DNA of 64,000 nt from Babylonia areolata. Lineage: Eukaryota; Mollusca; Gastropoda; Neogastropoda; Buccinidae. This document shows, one piece after another, positions 11,690-23,784 of this stretch. A program made the translations under genes and the position numbers. The notes below the pieces were generated by a model. It was not told where the DNA came from. It made no database searches and worked only from the letters and a program-made list of their open reading frames with translations. The stretch lies in contig NC_134889.1 in the NCBI RefSeq assembly GCF_041734735.1, forward strand, positions 355,001 to 419,000, read 5' to 3'. The first letter of the stretch is position 1, and every line of letters starts with the position of its first letter.

Positions 11690-12345
11690 CATGTGCACAG
11701 TATTGCCAGTGCATAGTAATCAGTGACTAGTCTACGATCTACTTTCCGAAAAGGACTACTTGGGCGTATATAGACAGTGCAAGACCTTAACAATGAATAT
11801 AAGACACAAAAGCCTTTTCATGCCCTGAGATATATTTTAAAATGTAATATTTTAGATGAGTGAGATCTGTTTTAAGAAAATTATGTCCCATATACGAATG
11901 ATAACTATCAATTAAGGCGAACGTCCCTTTACCAAGTGAATTTGAGAGATGTCTCTGTAATTCTAATTTCCATACTGAGCACCAACAAAAAGTTCCTATT
12001 TCAACACAAACAAAAACTGAACGACTGCTATTAACTAGTGTGTCAGTATGTCACATAAAAGTGCTAAGTTTTGTGAATGAAAAAGAAAAGCCTAACAGTA
12101 AATTTATTGTGCAGAAATTTGGGCTTCTTTTTTTGGGGGGGTGGGGGGTGCCCATCCCAGAAGTGCATTGTCACTATAAAACAAAATGAGCAGAAAGACT
12201 GAAATTTTCCTATTTCTATGCCAAATTTGGTGTCTATTGACAAAGTTTTTTCCAGAAAAAATGACAATGTTAAAGTTTACCAAGAACACACAGACATACA
12301 TTATTACACACACACACACACACACACATAGTCAAAAAGTGGCAC
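11690..12345 (-). mobile_element. Diverged copy of the 1.6-kb dispersed repeat family
   Basis: Shares ordered blocks with the copies at 32.8-33.4 and 50.4-52.0 kb in the same orientation: TTTTAAAATGTAATATTTTA, a GCCCATCCCAGAAGTGCA block near 12150, TTTGGTGTCTATTGACAAAG near 12230, ATGTTAAAGTTTACCA near 12267, then a (CA)n tract at 12306-12328. It is clearly older than the other copies and lacks the terminal hairpin. Confidence 0.7.
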
Positions 12346-12479
12346 AATTGAAAAGATGACTACTGACCATCCGTTGACAAATAAATCACACACAAGACTG
12401 AGATTTGGACGTGTTTTGAGCTGTGTATAATTTCTTTGGTTTATTTCAAGACTGGAGAGGGCGGGAGTGGCAACATTTT

Positions 12480-12970
12480 GGGAAATCCCCCAGCACTGGA
12501 TCAGCACTGAGACAGCATTCTCCTCCCATATCGGTCAGTGGAATCCCCCAGCACCAGACCAGCAGTGAAACAGCATTCTCCTCCCATATCGGTCAGTGGA
12601 ATCCCCCAGCACCAGACCAGCAGTGAAACAGCATTCTCCTCCCATATCGGTCAGTGGAATCCCCCAGCACCAGACCAGCAGTGAAACAGCATTCTCCTCC
12701 CATATCGGTCAGTGGAATCCCCCAGCACCAGACCAGCAGTGAAACAGCATTCTCCTCCCATATCGGTCAGTGGAATCCCCCAGCACCAGACCAGCAGTGA
12801 AACAGCATTCTCCTCCCATGTCCGTCAGTGGAATCCCCCAGCACCAGACCAGCAGTGAAACAGCTTTCTCCTCCCATGTCGGTCAGTGGAATCCCCCAGC
12901 ACCAGACCAGCAGTGAAACAGCATTCTCCTCCCATATCGGTCAGTGGAATCCCCCAGCACCTGATCAGCA
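12480..12970. repeat. 58-bp minisatellite
   Basis: About 8.5 copies of a 58-bp unit with GGAATCCCCCAGCACCAGAC and CTCCTCCCATATCGGTCAGT. Copies are nearly identical apart from one or two bases (ATGTCC or ATGTCG variants), so amplification or homogenisation is recent. Lies directly downstream (minus strand) of the candidate membrane-protein exon. Confidence 0.97.
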
Positions 12971-12999
12971 CAGGGACACCTGTCTCCCTCCAACTCTAC

Positions 13000-13301
13000 C
13001 TGGCCTTCCATCTTGTCACAGTATCAGACTTGGCCCAGCGTGCTCTCCGGTACCCATAGGGGCGGCCACTCCTAGTGACTTTTGGGTCCATCAGAGTGGT
13101 CAACCTGCCCGTACCGCCCACACGGAGATGCTTGTCTTGGAAGAAGACGCTAACTATCTTGCAGGCCAGAGACCAGAAGACGCAGCAGAAGATGAAGTTG
13201 ACCAACATGAAGAGGAGGAAGAGCGTAATGAGCAGAAGGTCATCCATGTTGGTGCTCAGTTGGGGCAGTCTTCGGACTGCCAGGCACTTGCTCACGCACA
13301 C
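13000..13301 (-). CDS. Candidate internal exon of an unrecognised membrane protein
   Basis: On the minus strand this segment has an AG 3' splice site (13303-13302, ending in a GT-rich pyrimidine/purine run), an open frame of 100 codons plus 2 nt, and a donor GCCAG/GTAGAG at 12999-12994. The peptide begins VCVSKCLAVRRLPQLSTN. It continues with a strongly hydrophobic helix (LLLITLFLLFMLVNFIFCC and on to VFWSLA) and then a basic, probably cytosolic stretch with RSGRPYGYRRARWAKSD. The incoming phase (0) fits the outgoing phase of the candidate exon at 18390-18543. An internal ATG at 13247 has a good Kozak context (AACATGG), so it could instead be a first coding exon. It is not repeat-derived, unlike its flanks. 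I do not recognise the family. Confidence 0.4.
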
Positions 13302-13304
13302 CTA

Positions 13305-13353
13305 CACACACACACACACACATACACACACACATACACACACACACACACAC
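13305..13353. repeat. (CA)n microsatellite
   Basis: Interrupted CA run, partly CACATA. It abuts the 3' splice site of the candidate exon on its 5' side (minus strand). Confidence 0.95.
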
Positions 13354-13574
13354 CATAGGCATAATCATGCATAAACACACTTAAGATGTACCTAGCATGA
13401 GACTTAGACAGTGAGTAAAGATTAAAGCTTCGATTGTCATTTGTAGGGTTCATCAATGGTTCTTTTCTTTCTTGAGTATCATTGGGATATAACTCTCACA
13501 CTCACTCGTTTATTTGAGTCTGCCTTTATGTGCATTGCTGTTTTTACCCGCCATGAATTAAATTATATGTAGTA

Positions 13575-15995
13575 CACCCATCATCATCATCCCATCACAG
13601 ACATGGTACACCCATCACCATCATCATCATCCCATCACAGACATAGTACACCCATCATCATCATCCCATCAGACATGGTACACCTATCATCATCATCCCA
13701 TCATAGACATGGTACACCCCTCATCATCCCATAACAGACATGGTACACCCTTCATCATAATCCCATCACAGACATGGTACACCCATCATCATCCTCCCAT
13801 CACAGACATGGTACACCCATCATCATCATCCCATCACAGACATGGTACACCCATCATCATCCCATCACAGACATGGTACACCCATCATCATCATCATCCC
13901 ATCACAGACATGGTACACCCTTCATCATCCTCCCATCACAGACATGGTACACCCATCATCATCCTCCCATCACAGACATGGTACACCCATCATCATCATC
14001 CCATCACAGACATGGTACACCCATCATCATCCCATCACAGACATGGTACACCCATCATCATCCTCCCATCACAGACATGGTACACCCATCATCATCATCC
14101 CATCACAGACATGGTACACCCATCATCATTATCACATCACAGACATGGTACACCCATCATCATCATCCCATCACAGACATGGTACACCCATCATCATCCT
14201 CCCATCACAGACATGGTACACCCATCATCATCATCCCATCACAGACATGGTACACCCATCATCATTATCACATCACAGACATGGTATACCCATCATCATC
14301 ATCACATCACAGACATGGTACACCCATTATCATCATCATCCCATCACAGACATGGTACACCCATCATCATAATCCAATCACAGACATGGTACACCTATCA
14401 TCATCATCCTCCCATCACAGACATGGTACACCTACCATCATGGTCCCATCACAGACATGGTACACAAATCATCATCATCATCCCATCACAGACATGGTAC
14501 ACCTATCATCATCATCATCATCATCCCATCACAGACATGGTACACCTATCATCATCATCCCATCACAGGCATGGTACACCCATCATCATCACCATCCCAT
14601 CACAGACATGGTACATCCATCATCATCATCCCATCACAGACATGGTACACCCATCATCATCATCATCCCATCACAGACATGGTACACCCATCATAATCAT
14701 CATCCCATCACAGACATGGTACACCTATCATCATCATCCCATCACAGACATGGTACACCCATCATCATCATCCCATCACAGACATGGTACACCTATCATC
14801 ATCATCCCATCACAGACATGGTACACCTATCATCATCATCATCATCATCCCATCACAGACATGGTACATCCATCATCATCATCCCATCACAGACATGGTA
14901 CACCCATCATCATCATCATCCCATCACAGACATGGTACACCCATCATAATCATCATCCCATCACAGACATGGTACACCTATCATCATCATCCCATCACAG
15001 ACATGGTACACCCATCATAATCATCATCCCATCACAGACATGGTACACCTATCATCATCATCCCATCACAGACATGGTACACCCATCATCATCATCATCC
15101 CATCACAGACATGGTACACCCATCATAATCATCATCCCATCACAGACATGGTATACCCATCATCATCATCATCCCATCACAGACATGGTACACCCATCAT
15201 CATCATCATCCCATCACAGACATGGTACACCCATCATAATCATCATCCCATCACAGACATGGTATACCCATCATCATCATCATCCCATCACAGACATGGT
15301 ATACCCATCATCATCATTATCCCATCACAGACATGGTACACCCATCATCATCATCATCCCATCACAGACATGGTATACCCATCATCATCATTATCCCATC
15401 ACAGACATGGTACACCCATCATCAGCATGATCCCATCACAGACATGGTACACCCTTCATCATCATCATCCCATCACAGACATGGTACACCCATCATCATA
15501 ATCCCATCACAGGCATGGTACACCCATCATCATAATCCCATCAGACATGGTACACCCATCATCATCATTATCCCATCACAGACATGGTACACCCATCATC
15601 ATCATCATCCCATCACAGACATGGTACACCCATCATCATCATCCCATCACAGACATGGTACACCTATCATCATCATCCCATCACAGACATGGTACACCCA
15701 TCATCATTATCATCCCATCACAGACATGGTACACCCATCATCATTATCATCCCATCACATACATGGTAACCCTTCATCATCATCATCCCATCACAGACAT
15801 GGTAAACCCATTATTATCATCCCATCACAGACATGGTACATCCATCATCATCATCATCCCATCACAGACATGGTACACCGACCATCATCATTATCCCATC
15901 ACAGACATGGTACACCGACCATCATCATTATCCCATCACAGACATGGTACACCCATCATCATCATCCCATCACAGACATGGTAAATCCATCATCA
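13575..15995. repeat. Minisatellite of CCATCACAGACATGGTACAC with variable (CAT)n
   Basis: About 75 copies of a core CCATCACAGACATGGTACAC joined by a (CATCAT)n run of variable length, so units run 28-40 bp in steps of three. The long apparent His/Ile/Ser-rich frames arise from the array and are not genes. Confidence 0.97.
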
Positions 15996-16009
15996 TCCTA
16001 TCAAACAAT

Positions 16010-16745
16010 GCACAGCACAGAACAGAACAGAACAGTACAGACAATGTACAGCATAGAACAGCACACAATGCACAACACACTACAGACAATGCATTGCACA
16101 GAACTCAGGACAGGACAGACAATTCACAGCACAGGACAGACAATTCACAGCACACTACAGAAAATGCACAGCACAGAATGCACAGCACACTACAGACAAT
16201 GCATTGCACAGAACACAGCATAAGATAGACAATGCACAGCACACTACAGACCATGCATTGCACAGAATGCAGCATAAGATAGACAATGCACAGCACACTA
16301 CAGACCATGCATTGCACAGAATGCAGCATAAGATAGACAATGCACAGCACACTACAGACAATGCATTGCACAAGACTACAGACAATGCATTGCACAGAGC
16401 ACAGCATAAGATAGACAATGCACAGCACACTACAGACCATGCATTGCACAGAATGCAGCATACGATAGACAATGCACAGCACACTACAGACAATGCACTG
16501 CACAGAACGCAGCATAAGATAGACAATGCACAGCACACTACAGACAATGCATTGCACAGAACACAACATAAGATAGACAATGCACAGCACACTACAGACA
16601 ATGCATTGCACAGAACACAGCATAAGATAGACAATGCACAGCACACTACAGACAATGCACTGCAGAGAACGCAGCATAAGATAGACAATGCACAGCACAC
16701 TACACTCAATGCACAGCACAGAACACAACACAGGACAGACAGTAC
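16010..16745. repeat. ~54-bp minisatellite with GATAGACAATGCACAGCAC
   Basis: About nine clear copies between 16200 and 16700 of a unit with CAGCATAAGATAGACAATGC and ACAGCACACTACAGACAATG, with degenerate edges. It grades on the right into the ACACAGCACAGGACAGACAA array. Confidence 0.95.
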
Positions 16746-17924
16746 AGAGCACAGCTCAGTCAATGCACAGGACACAGCACAGGACAGACAATACACAGCA
16801 CAGGACAGAGCACAGACAATACACAGCACAGGACAGACAATACACAGCACAGGACAAAGCACAGACAATACACAGCACAGGACAGACAATACACAGCACA
16901 GGACAAAGCACAGACAATACACAGCACAGGACATACAATACACAGCACAGGACAAAGCACAGACAATACACAGCACAGGACAGACAATACACAGCACAGG
17001 ACAGAGCACAGACAATACACAGCACAGGACATACAATACACAGCACAGGACAAAGCACAGACAATACACAGCACAGGACAGACAATACACAGCACAGGAC
17101 AGACAATACACAGCACAGGACAGACAATACACAGCACAGGACAAAGCACAGACAATACACAGCACAGGACAAAGCACAGACAATACACAGCACAGGACAG
17201 ACAATACACAGCACAGGACAGAGCACAGACAATACACAGCACAGGACAAAGCACAGACAATACACAGCACAGGACAAAGCACAGAGAATGCACAGCACAG
17301 ACAGACAATACACAGCACAGGACAAAGCACAGACAATACACAGCACAGACAGACAATACACAGCACAGGACAGACAATACACAGCACAGGAAAAAGCACA
17401 GACAATACACAGCACAGACAGACAATACACAGCACAGGACAGACAATACACAGCACAGGACAAAGCACAGACAATGCACAGCACAGGACAAAGCACAGAG
17501 AATGCACAGCACAGACAGACAATACACAGCACAGGACAGACAATACACAGCACAGGACAAAGCACAGAGAATGCACAGCACAGGACAAAGCACAGACAAT
17601 GCACAGCACAGGACAGACAATACACAGCACAGGACAAAGCACAGAGAATGCACAGCACAGACAGACAATACACAGCACAGGACAGACAATACACAGCACA
17701 GGACAAAGCACAGAGAATGCACAGCACAGGACAGACAATACACAGCACAGGACAGACAATACACAGCACAGGACAAAGCACAGAGAATGCACAGCACAGG
17801 ACAAAGCACAGACAATACACAGCACAGGACAAAGCACAGAGAATGCACAGCACAGGACAGACAATACACAGCACAGGACAAAGCACAGAGAATGCACAGC
17901 ACAGGACAGACAATACACAGCACA

Positions 17925-17925
<1 letters not shown>
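16745..17925. repeat. 21/28-bp minisatellite with ACACAGCACAGGACAGACAA
   Basis: Mixed 21-bp (ACACAGCACAGGACAGACAA plus T) and about 28-bp (ACAGCACAGGACAAAGCACA-type) units. The 21-bp units are open in all frames on both strands, giving large artificial ORFs of nearly 600 codons on each strand. Confidence 0.97.

Positions 17926-17959
<34 letters not shown>
17926..17959. repeat. (AC)n microsatellite
   Basis: About 17 AC dinucleotides at the end of the preceding array. Confidence 0.95.
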
Positions 17960-17964
<5 letters not shown>

Positions 17965-18139
17965 AATCATCACAGGCAATATCATTGTCTCACATCACAT
18001 CGGCCCCAAATCACAGTAAGATAAAAACAGGCACCAGGAACCAGGCCTTACTGTACCACACTAAAAATCATCACTGACAAATACACGCAGTCAACTCCAA
18101 GAGCATGTCCAGCGATCAAATCACAGCAAGCATACACAA

Positions 18140-18370
18140 ATGGAAAGTACATCACAGCACAGACAGAAGGAGAGGATGCACAGAAACAGGGGCAAAACAC
18201 AGCATGACACAGCCAAAACACAGCACAACACAGCCAAAACACAGCACAGTCAAAGCACAACACAGGATAGACAAAGCACAGCATAGACCAAGAACAGTAC
18301 AGACTAAGCACAGCGCAGCACATACACAGCACTGTACAGACCAAGCACAGCACAAAGCACAGCACAGCCA
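18140..18370. repeat. Degenerate CACAGCACA-rich array edge
   Basis: Irregular AAAACACAGCACAACACAGC and AAGCACAGCACA motifs, apparently an old edge of the 16-18 kb array. Read on the minus strand, it begins about 25 nt past the donor of the candidate exon at 18390-18543. Confidence 0.8.
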
Positions 18371-18389
18371 GAAGGGGAGGATACAGCAC

Positions 18390-18543
18390 CTGGTGAATGG
18401 TGAGAGCCAGCAGGGGGCCACTAATGACAAGGGAGAAGATGAATAACACCGTCCACTTGGTGAAATTCCCTCTTCCGCACCCCTCTTCCACCTCCTTTCC
18501 CACCCACCCACCGCCTCTGCCCATGGTTGTCTTCCCCTGGTGC
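18390..18543 (-). CDS. Candidate first coding exon of an unrecognised membrane protein
   Basis: Minus strand: possible 3' splice site GTTAACGCAG (AG at 18545-18544), ATG at 18524-18522, 45 codons, then donor CACCAG/GTGCTG at 18389-18388. The peptide starts MGRGGGWVGKEVEEG, then has a transmembrane-like segment WTVLFIFSLVISGPLLALTI ending in HQ. Phase 0 at the donor matches the frame of the exon at 13000-13301, 5.1 kb downstream on the same strand; joined, they would give a protein with two closely spaced membrane helices. The acceptor is weak and the N-terminal Gly/Glu stretch is low complexity, so the true start may be elsewhere. Confidence 0.35.
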
Positions 18544-18592
18544 CTGCGTTAACACCTGCCCAGCTTCTGGCACTTTCCCTGGCACCACCCAC

Positions 18593-20335
18593 AGACAGTG
18601 GAGCCTTGATGTAAACTTCAACAGACAATGGAGCCTTGATGTAAACTCCAACAGATAGTGGAGCCTTGATGTAAACTTCAACAGACAATGGAGCCTTGAT
18701 GTAAACTCCAACAGACAATGGAGCCTTGATGTAAACTTCAACAGACAGTGAAGCTTTGATGTTAACTCCAACAGACAATGGAGCCTGATGTAAACTTCAA
18801 CAGATAGTGGAGCCTTGATGTAAACTTCAACAGACAATGGAGCCTTGATGTAAACTCCAACAGATAGTGGAGCCTTGATGTAAACTTCAACAGACAGTGG
18901 AGCTTTGATGTTAACTCCAACAGACAATGGAGCCTGATGTAAACTTCAACAGACCCTTGATGTAAACTTCAACAGACAATGGAGCCTTGATGTAAACTTC
19001 AACAGACAGTGGAGCTTTGATGTTAACTCCAACAGACAGCGGAGCCTTGATGTAAACTTCAAGAGACCCTTGATGTAAGCTTCAACAGCCAATGGAACCT
19101 TGATGTAAACTCCAACAGACAATGGAGCCTTGATGTAAACTTCAACAGACAGTGGAGCCTTGATGTAAACTTCAACAGACAGTGGAGCCTTGATGTAGAC
19201 TTCAACAGACAATGGAGCCACAGACAGTGGAGCCTTGATGTAAACTTCAACAGACAATGGAGCCTTGATGTAAACTCCAACAGACAGTGGAACCTTGATG
19301 CAAACTCCAACAGACAATGGAGCCTTTTGTAAACTTCAACAAACGGCGGAGCCTTGATGTAAACTTCAACAGACAATGGAGCCTTGATGTAAACTTCAAC
19401 AGACAGTGGAGTCTTTTGCAAACTCCAACAGACAATGGAGCCTTGATGTAAACTTCAACAGACAGTGGAGTCTTCTGTAAACTTCAACAGACAGTGGAGT
19501 CTTTTGTAAAGTCCAACAGACAATGGAGCCTTGATATTTACTCCAACAGACAATGGAGCCTTTTGTAAACTTCCATGAACAGTGAAGCCTTGATGTAAAC
19601 TCCAACAGACAGTGGAGCCTTGATGTAAACTCCAACAGACAATGGAGCCTTGATGTAAACTTCAACAGACAGCGGAGCCTTGATGTAAACTTCAACAGAC
19701 AATGGAGCCTTGATGTAAACTACAACAGACAGTGGAGTCTTTTGTAAACTCCAACAGACAATGGAGGCTTGATATAAACTCCAACAGACAATGGAGACTT
19801 TTGTAAACTTCAACAAACGGTGGAGCCTTGATGTAAACTCCAACAGACAGCGGAGCCTTGATGTAAACTTCAACAGACAATGGAGCCTTGATGTAAACTT
19901 CAACAGACAATGGAGCCTTTTGTAAACACCAACAGACAGCGCAGCCTTGATGTAAACTCCAACAGACAGTGGAGTCTTCTGTAAACTTCAACAGACAGTG
20001 GAGTCTTCTGTAAACTCGAACAGACAATGGAGCCTTGATGTAAACTCCAACAGACAGTGGAGTCTTCTGTAAACTCCAACAGACAGTGGAGTCTTTTGTA
20101 AACTCCAACAGACAATGGAGCCTTTTGTAAACTTCAACAAACGGTGGAGCCTTGATGTAAACTCCAACAGACAGTGGAGCCTTGATGTAAACTCCAACAG
20201 ACAATGGAGCCTTGATGTAAACTTCAACAGACAGTGGAGTCTTTTGTAAACTCCAACAGACAATGGAGCCTTGATGTAAACTCCAACAGACAATGGAGCC
20301 TTGATGTAAACTCCAACAGACAATGGAGCCTTCCC
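18593..20335. repeat. 30-bp minisatellite with GGAGCCTTGATGTAAACTCC
   Basis: About 58 copies of a 30-bp unit (GGAGCCTTGATGTAAACTCC plus AACAGACAAT), with frequent variants GTCTTTTGTAAA and GTCTTCTGTAAA. 30 bp is a multiple of three, hence many artificial minus-strand frames. Confidence 0.97.
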
Positions 20336-20632
20336 GGCACAACACTTCTGCTGGCACAACACTCCACTGCCAGTACAACACACTGATGCCAGCACAACAC
20401 TCTACTGCCAGTACAGCACACTACTGCTGGCACAACACACTATCGCCGACACAGTACTCCAATGCCAGCACAATACTCTACTGCCGGCACAACACTCCAC
20501 TTCCAGCACAACACTCAACTGCCGGCACAACATCCACTCCCGGTATAACTTTACTGTTCACACGACATGCCGCTCCAAGGGTTTCCTTTGGCACAACACT
20601 CTATTGCTGACACAACACTCCACTGCCGTGAC
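20336..20632. repeat. ~19-bp degenerate minisatellite with GCACAACACTCCACTGCC
   Basis: About 15 imperfect copies of CAGCACAACACTCCACTGC. More diverged than its neighbours. Confidence 0.9.
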
Positions 20633-20890
20633 AAAGAGCAGCAGTACAATCTACAATCTAACAATCTACCAGCAGTTCTGTGTCAGCTGGCTGTGTGCAG
20701 AGCCTTGTCTCATCTGCCGCTTTCCTCAGTGTTCTTCTTTCAGTCATGTGCATCAACACCAAAATTGTTAACTCAACAGATGACCATGAGATGACAGCTG
20801 ATCAGACTGAAGCGTGAAACACCCTGGGCAAGACCTGTAACAGACGGACATGTGTTGGACATGCTGGGTTCCTAGTGCAGACAGTCTAGC
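20633..20890. other. Short unique stretch between arrays
   Basis: No convincing gene. A minus-strand frame of about 30 codons with a possible donor (CTG/GTAGAT near 20675) exists but has no supporting acceptor. Confidence 0.4.
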
Positions 20891-20892
20891 CG

Positions 20893-21690
20893 TCCACACT
20901 GGGTGGAAACGATCACAGTCACCAACAACATAGCCGACCACACTGGGTGGAAACGATCACAGTCACCAACAACATAGCCATCCACACTGGGTGGAAACGA
21001 TCACAGTCACCAATTACATAGCCATCCACAATGGGTGGAAATGATTATAGTCATCAGTAACATAGCCATCAACACTGGGTGGAAACGATCATAGTCACCA
21101 ATAACATAGCCATCCACACTGGGTGGAAACGATCACAGTCACCAACATAGCCATCCACACTGGGTGGAAACGATCAGTCACCAACAACATAGCCATCCAC
21201 ACTGGGTGGAAATGATCACAGTCAACAATAACATAGCCATCTACACTGGGTGGAAACAATCACAGTCACCAACACAGCCATCCACACTGGGTGGAAACGA
21301 CCACAGTCATCAACAACATAGCCATCCACACTGGGTGGAAACGATCACAGTCACCAACAACATAGCCATCCACAGTGGGTGGAAACGATCACAATCACCA
21401 ACATAGCCATCCACACAGGGTGGAAACGACCAGTCATAAACATAGCCATCCACACTGGGTGGAAATGACCACAGTCACCAACATAGCCATCCACACTGGG
21501 TGGAAACGATCACAGTCACCAACAACATAGCCATCCACACCTGGTGGAAATGACCAGTCACCAACATAGCCATCCACACTGTGTGGAAACAATCACAGTC
21601 ACCAACAACGTAGCCATCCACACTGGGTGGAAACAGTCATAGTCACCAACAACATAGCCATCCACACTGGGTGGAAACGATCACAGTCAA
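20893..21690. repeat. 38-44-bp minisatellite with CCATCCACACTGGGTGGAAA
   Basis: About 19 copies of a unit with CCATCCACACTGGGTGGAAA followed by CGATCACAGTCACCAACAAC; the CACCAAC linker varies in length. Confidence 0.96.
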
Positions 21691-21711
21691 AATCTTATTC
21701 CCATTCGAGAA

Positions 21712-21764
21712 GCAGTCAATTAAAAACATACTGTTAATTGGAATCTACCGCCTTAATTGACTGC
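21712..21764. repeat. Perfect 12-bp inverted repeat (hairpin)
   Basis: Arms GCAGTCAATTAA (21712-21723) and TTAATTGACTGC (21753-21764) with a 29-nt loop. It lies between the array and a (CATAG)n pentanucleotide run at 21780-21845. No T tract follows, so I do not call a terminator. Confidence 0.8.
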
Positions 21765-21777
21765 ATTCACTTCAATT

Positions 21778-21845
21778 TTAGCATAGCATACCATATCATA
21801 TCATAGAAGAGCGTAGCATAGCATAGCATAGCATAGCAAGGCATG
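21778..21845. repeat. (CATAG)n pentanucleotide repeat
   Basis: Interrupted CATAG/CATAT run. Confidence 0.85.
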
Positions 21846-21884
21846 TAAGCTGAAAGCCTTTGGCCCTCAAGCTGATTTTGTGTG

Positions 21885-23506
21885 TGTTTGGGTTTGGGTT
21901 TTTGACTCACTTGTGTAAACAAAGTGAGTCTATGTTTTAACCCGGTGTTCGGTTGTCTGTGTGTGTGTGTGTGTGTGTGTGTCCGTGGTAAACTTTAACA
22001 TTGCCATTTTCTCTGCAAATACTTTGTCAGTTGACACCAAATTAGGCATAAAAATAGGAAAAATTCAGTTCTTTCCAGTCATCTTGTTTAAAACAATATT
22101 GCACCTCTGGGATGGGCACAAATTTTTTTAAAAAAGAAGCCAAATTATATGCAAACTGCATTTACTGTTATATATATATATATCTTTTTATTCTCTAAAC
22201 TTGGCACTTTGATCTGATATTCTGACACAACAACAATAGCAGTCATTTTTATCATTTTTTGTTCAAACAGGAACTTCTTTGGTAAGCATGGAAGTTATAT
22301 TTATTTTGCAAATGTTTTGGTGCAGATAGTAAAAGATGGAAATTAATCTAATTAATGCTAGGGGACTTAATTTGCTTTAAACTGATCTTTCTCATCTTAA
22401 ACATTACATTTTGAAATTATACTCAATACATAAAAAGCTTCTGTGTTTTACTCTCAGTGTACAGGGCTTTCACTATGTTCATTCGCCCAAGTGGTCTTTT
22501 TCGGAAAATATTAAAATCAATACGACGAGTAGACTTTATAGATCTATTATCTGACCCCTGAAGGTCATGGGCAAAAATCAACTGTGTACACATATTTTTA
22601 GATATTCAAAGCGCGTGCTCACATTCTTCGCGAACGCGAACGACGCCATTTTGTTTCAAGTTGTTGACCTGCCTGTTCAATCCTATATTCAATCGACAAT
22701 ACACGATAACATGTAATGGAAAGTTGGAGAAGGAGACCGTTAAATATTTATTCAGAGAAAGATTTGTGAACGCCTCATCACTTACTGGATTATGCCCAAA
22801 ACTGAAATAAAAATATCCACAGAATCAGTCGGAATTCACAGTTAAAAATAATAAACCATGTGAGTTAATACCCTTGAATTGATGAATCGAAAAAAATTCC
22901 AGTCTTTACTTTTCTCAAAATGAAGTCCTTTTCACTTCATACGACGTTTAGAAGTACTTGTACTTGGCTCTACATGTTATTAGTTTAACAAAATACTCAA
23001 TTTTCATATCAACTTTAAAACTATAAAACTAGAATGAACATAAAAGAGAAATTGAATCGACCGTGTCAACGGGTGCAACTAAACTTGTACATCTATCTAG
23101 ATCCAGAGAAGACGGCTAAATTTTGCTGTGTGACTGCGGCGATAGCCACGTCTCCTTTAGCGTGGACTTAAAAAGAATGTTTAATTGCCCTTTAAGGTTT
23201 TTTTAATGCCCAAGATACACCAGAATGATATGATTTAAACAGCGTTCTCACTGCGAATACTGCAATCGATTTATCGCCCTTTTAAAAAAGCATGTTTAAA
23301 TGTTATATTTTTGCACGTCAGCTAAGGAGCCCCGATAGTGTAATGGGTAAGACAGTTTCTTCTCACCTGAATACACGGGGTTCGAATTTGCTGTTAGGAC
23401 TTCTTTTTTTTTCCTTTTTCTTTTAACCCGAAGCTTTATAATAACAAATATAGAACACATTTTAATGATTACAAGTGAGTATTGAAGGCCTTGCCTCTCT
23501 TGTTTT
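21885..23506 (+). mobile_element. Dispersed repeat family, full-length copy A (1.6 kb)
   Basis: Same sequence, end to end, as the inverted copy at 50405-52043. The left end holds a hairpin, GACTCACTT (21904-21912) and AAGTGAGTC (21922-21930), with a 9-nt loop. GACTCACTTGTG (21904-21915) is repeated inverted near the right end (23470-23481, 10 of 12 matching), followed by TTGAAGGCCTTGCCTC, also shared with other copies. A (GT)n run lies just inside the left end, and a tRNA-like block lies at 23329-23400. There is no coding capacity, so it is non-autonomous. Class is not settled: inverted terminal motifs suggest a cut-and-paste element, but no clean target duplication is visible. Confidence 0.85.
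23329..23400 (+). ncRNA. tRNA-like block inside dispersed repeat copy A
   Basis: Has an A-box-like ATAGTGTAATGGGTAAG and a B-box-like GGGGTTCGAATTT at tRNA spacing, starting GCCCCGA. The acceptor stem does not close, so it is tRNA-derived rather than a working tRNA. The other full copy carries a better-preserved version at 50541-50610. Confidence 0.55.
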
Positions 23507-23526
23507 TTGGGGTTTTTTTTTGTTTC

Positions 23527-23528
<2 letters not shown>

Positions 23529-23574
<46 letters not shown>
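23529..23574. repeat. (GT)n microsatellite
   Basis: About 23 uninterrupted GT dinucleotides just outside the right end of copy A. Confidence 0.97.
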
Positions 23575-23578
<4 letters not shown>

Positions 23579-23784
23579 GTTTGATGCCAGTTTTCGTTTT
23601 TAAACCAAGGATTTATAGTCATTAGTTTATAGTCATGGCCTCTTGTGATCATGCCAGAGGTATCATTTTTGGTAGTATTTGTGTTAGTATCGGAACAAGT
23701 GAATAAAGTGGAAGTAGTACTTTTTGTAAGTAGTAGTAGTAGTGTAGGGACTGGCATTTGATTGCTAAGGCCTCACGGCCTTTT

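Noticed and set aside
13709-15995. His/Ile-rich frames of up to 573 codons
   Set aside because: Generated by (CAT)n-bearing minisatellite units whose lengths vary in steps of three.
16155-18019. Near-600-codon frames on both strands
   Set aside because: Pure product of a 21-bp stop-free satellite open in all frames on both strands.
20640-20800. Short minus-strand exon-like frame (MHMTERRTLRKAADETRLCT)
   Set aside because: Donor-like end but no acceptor, and only about 30 codons.
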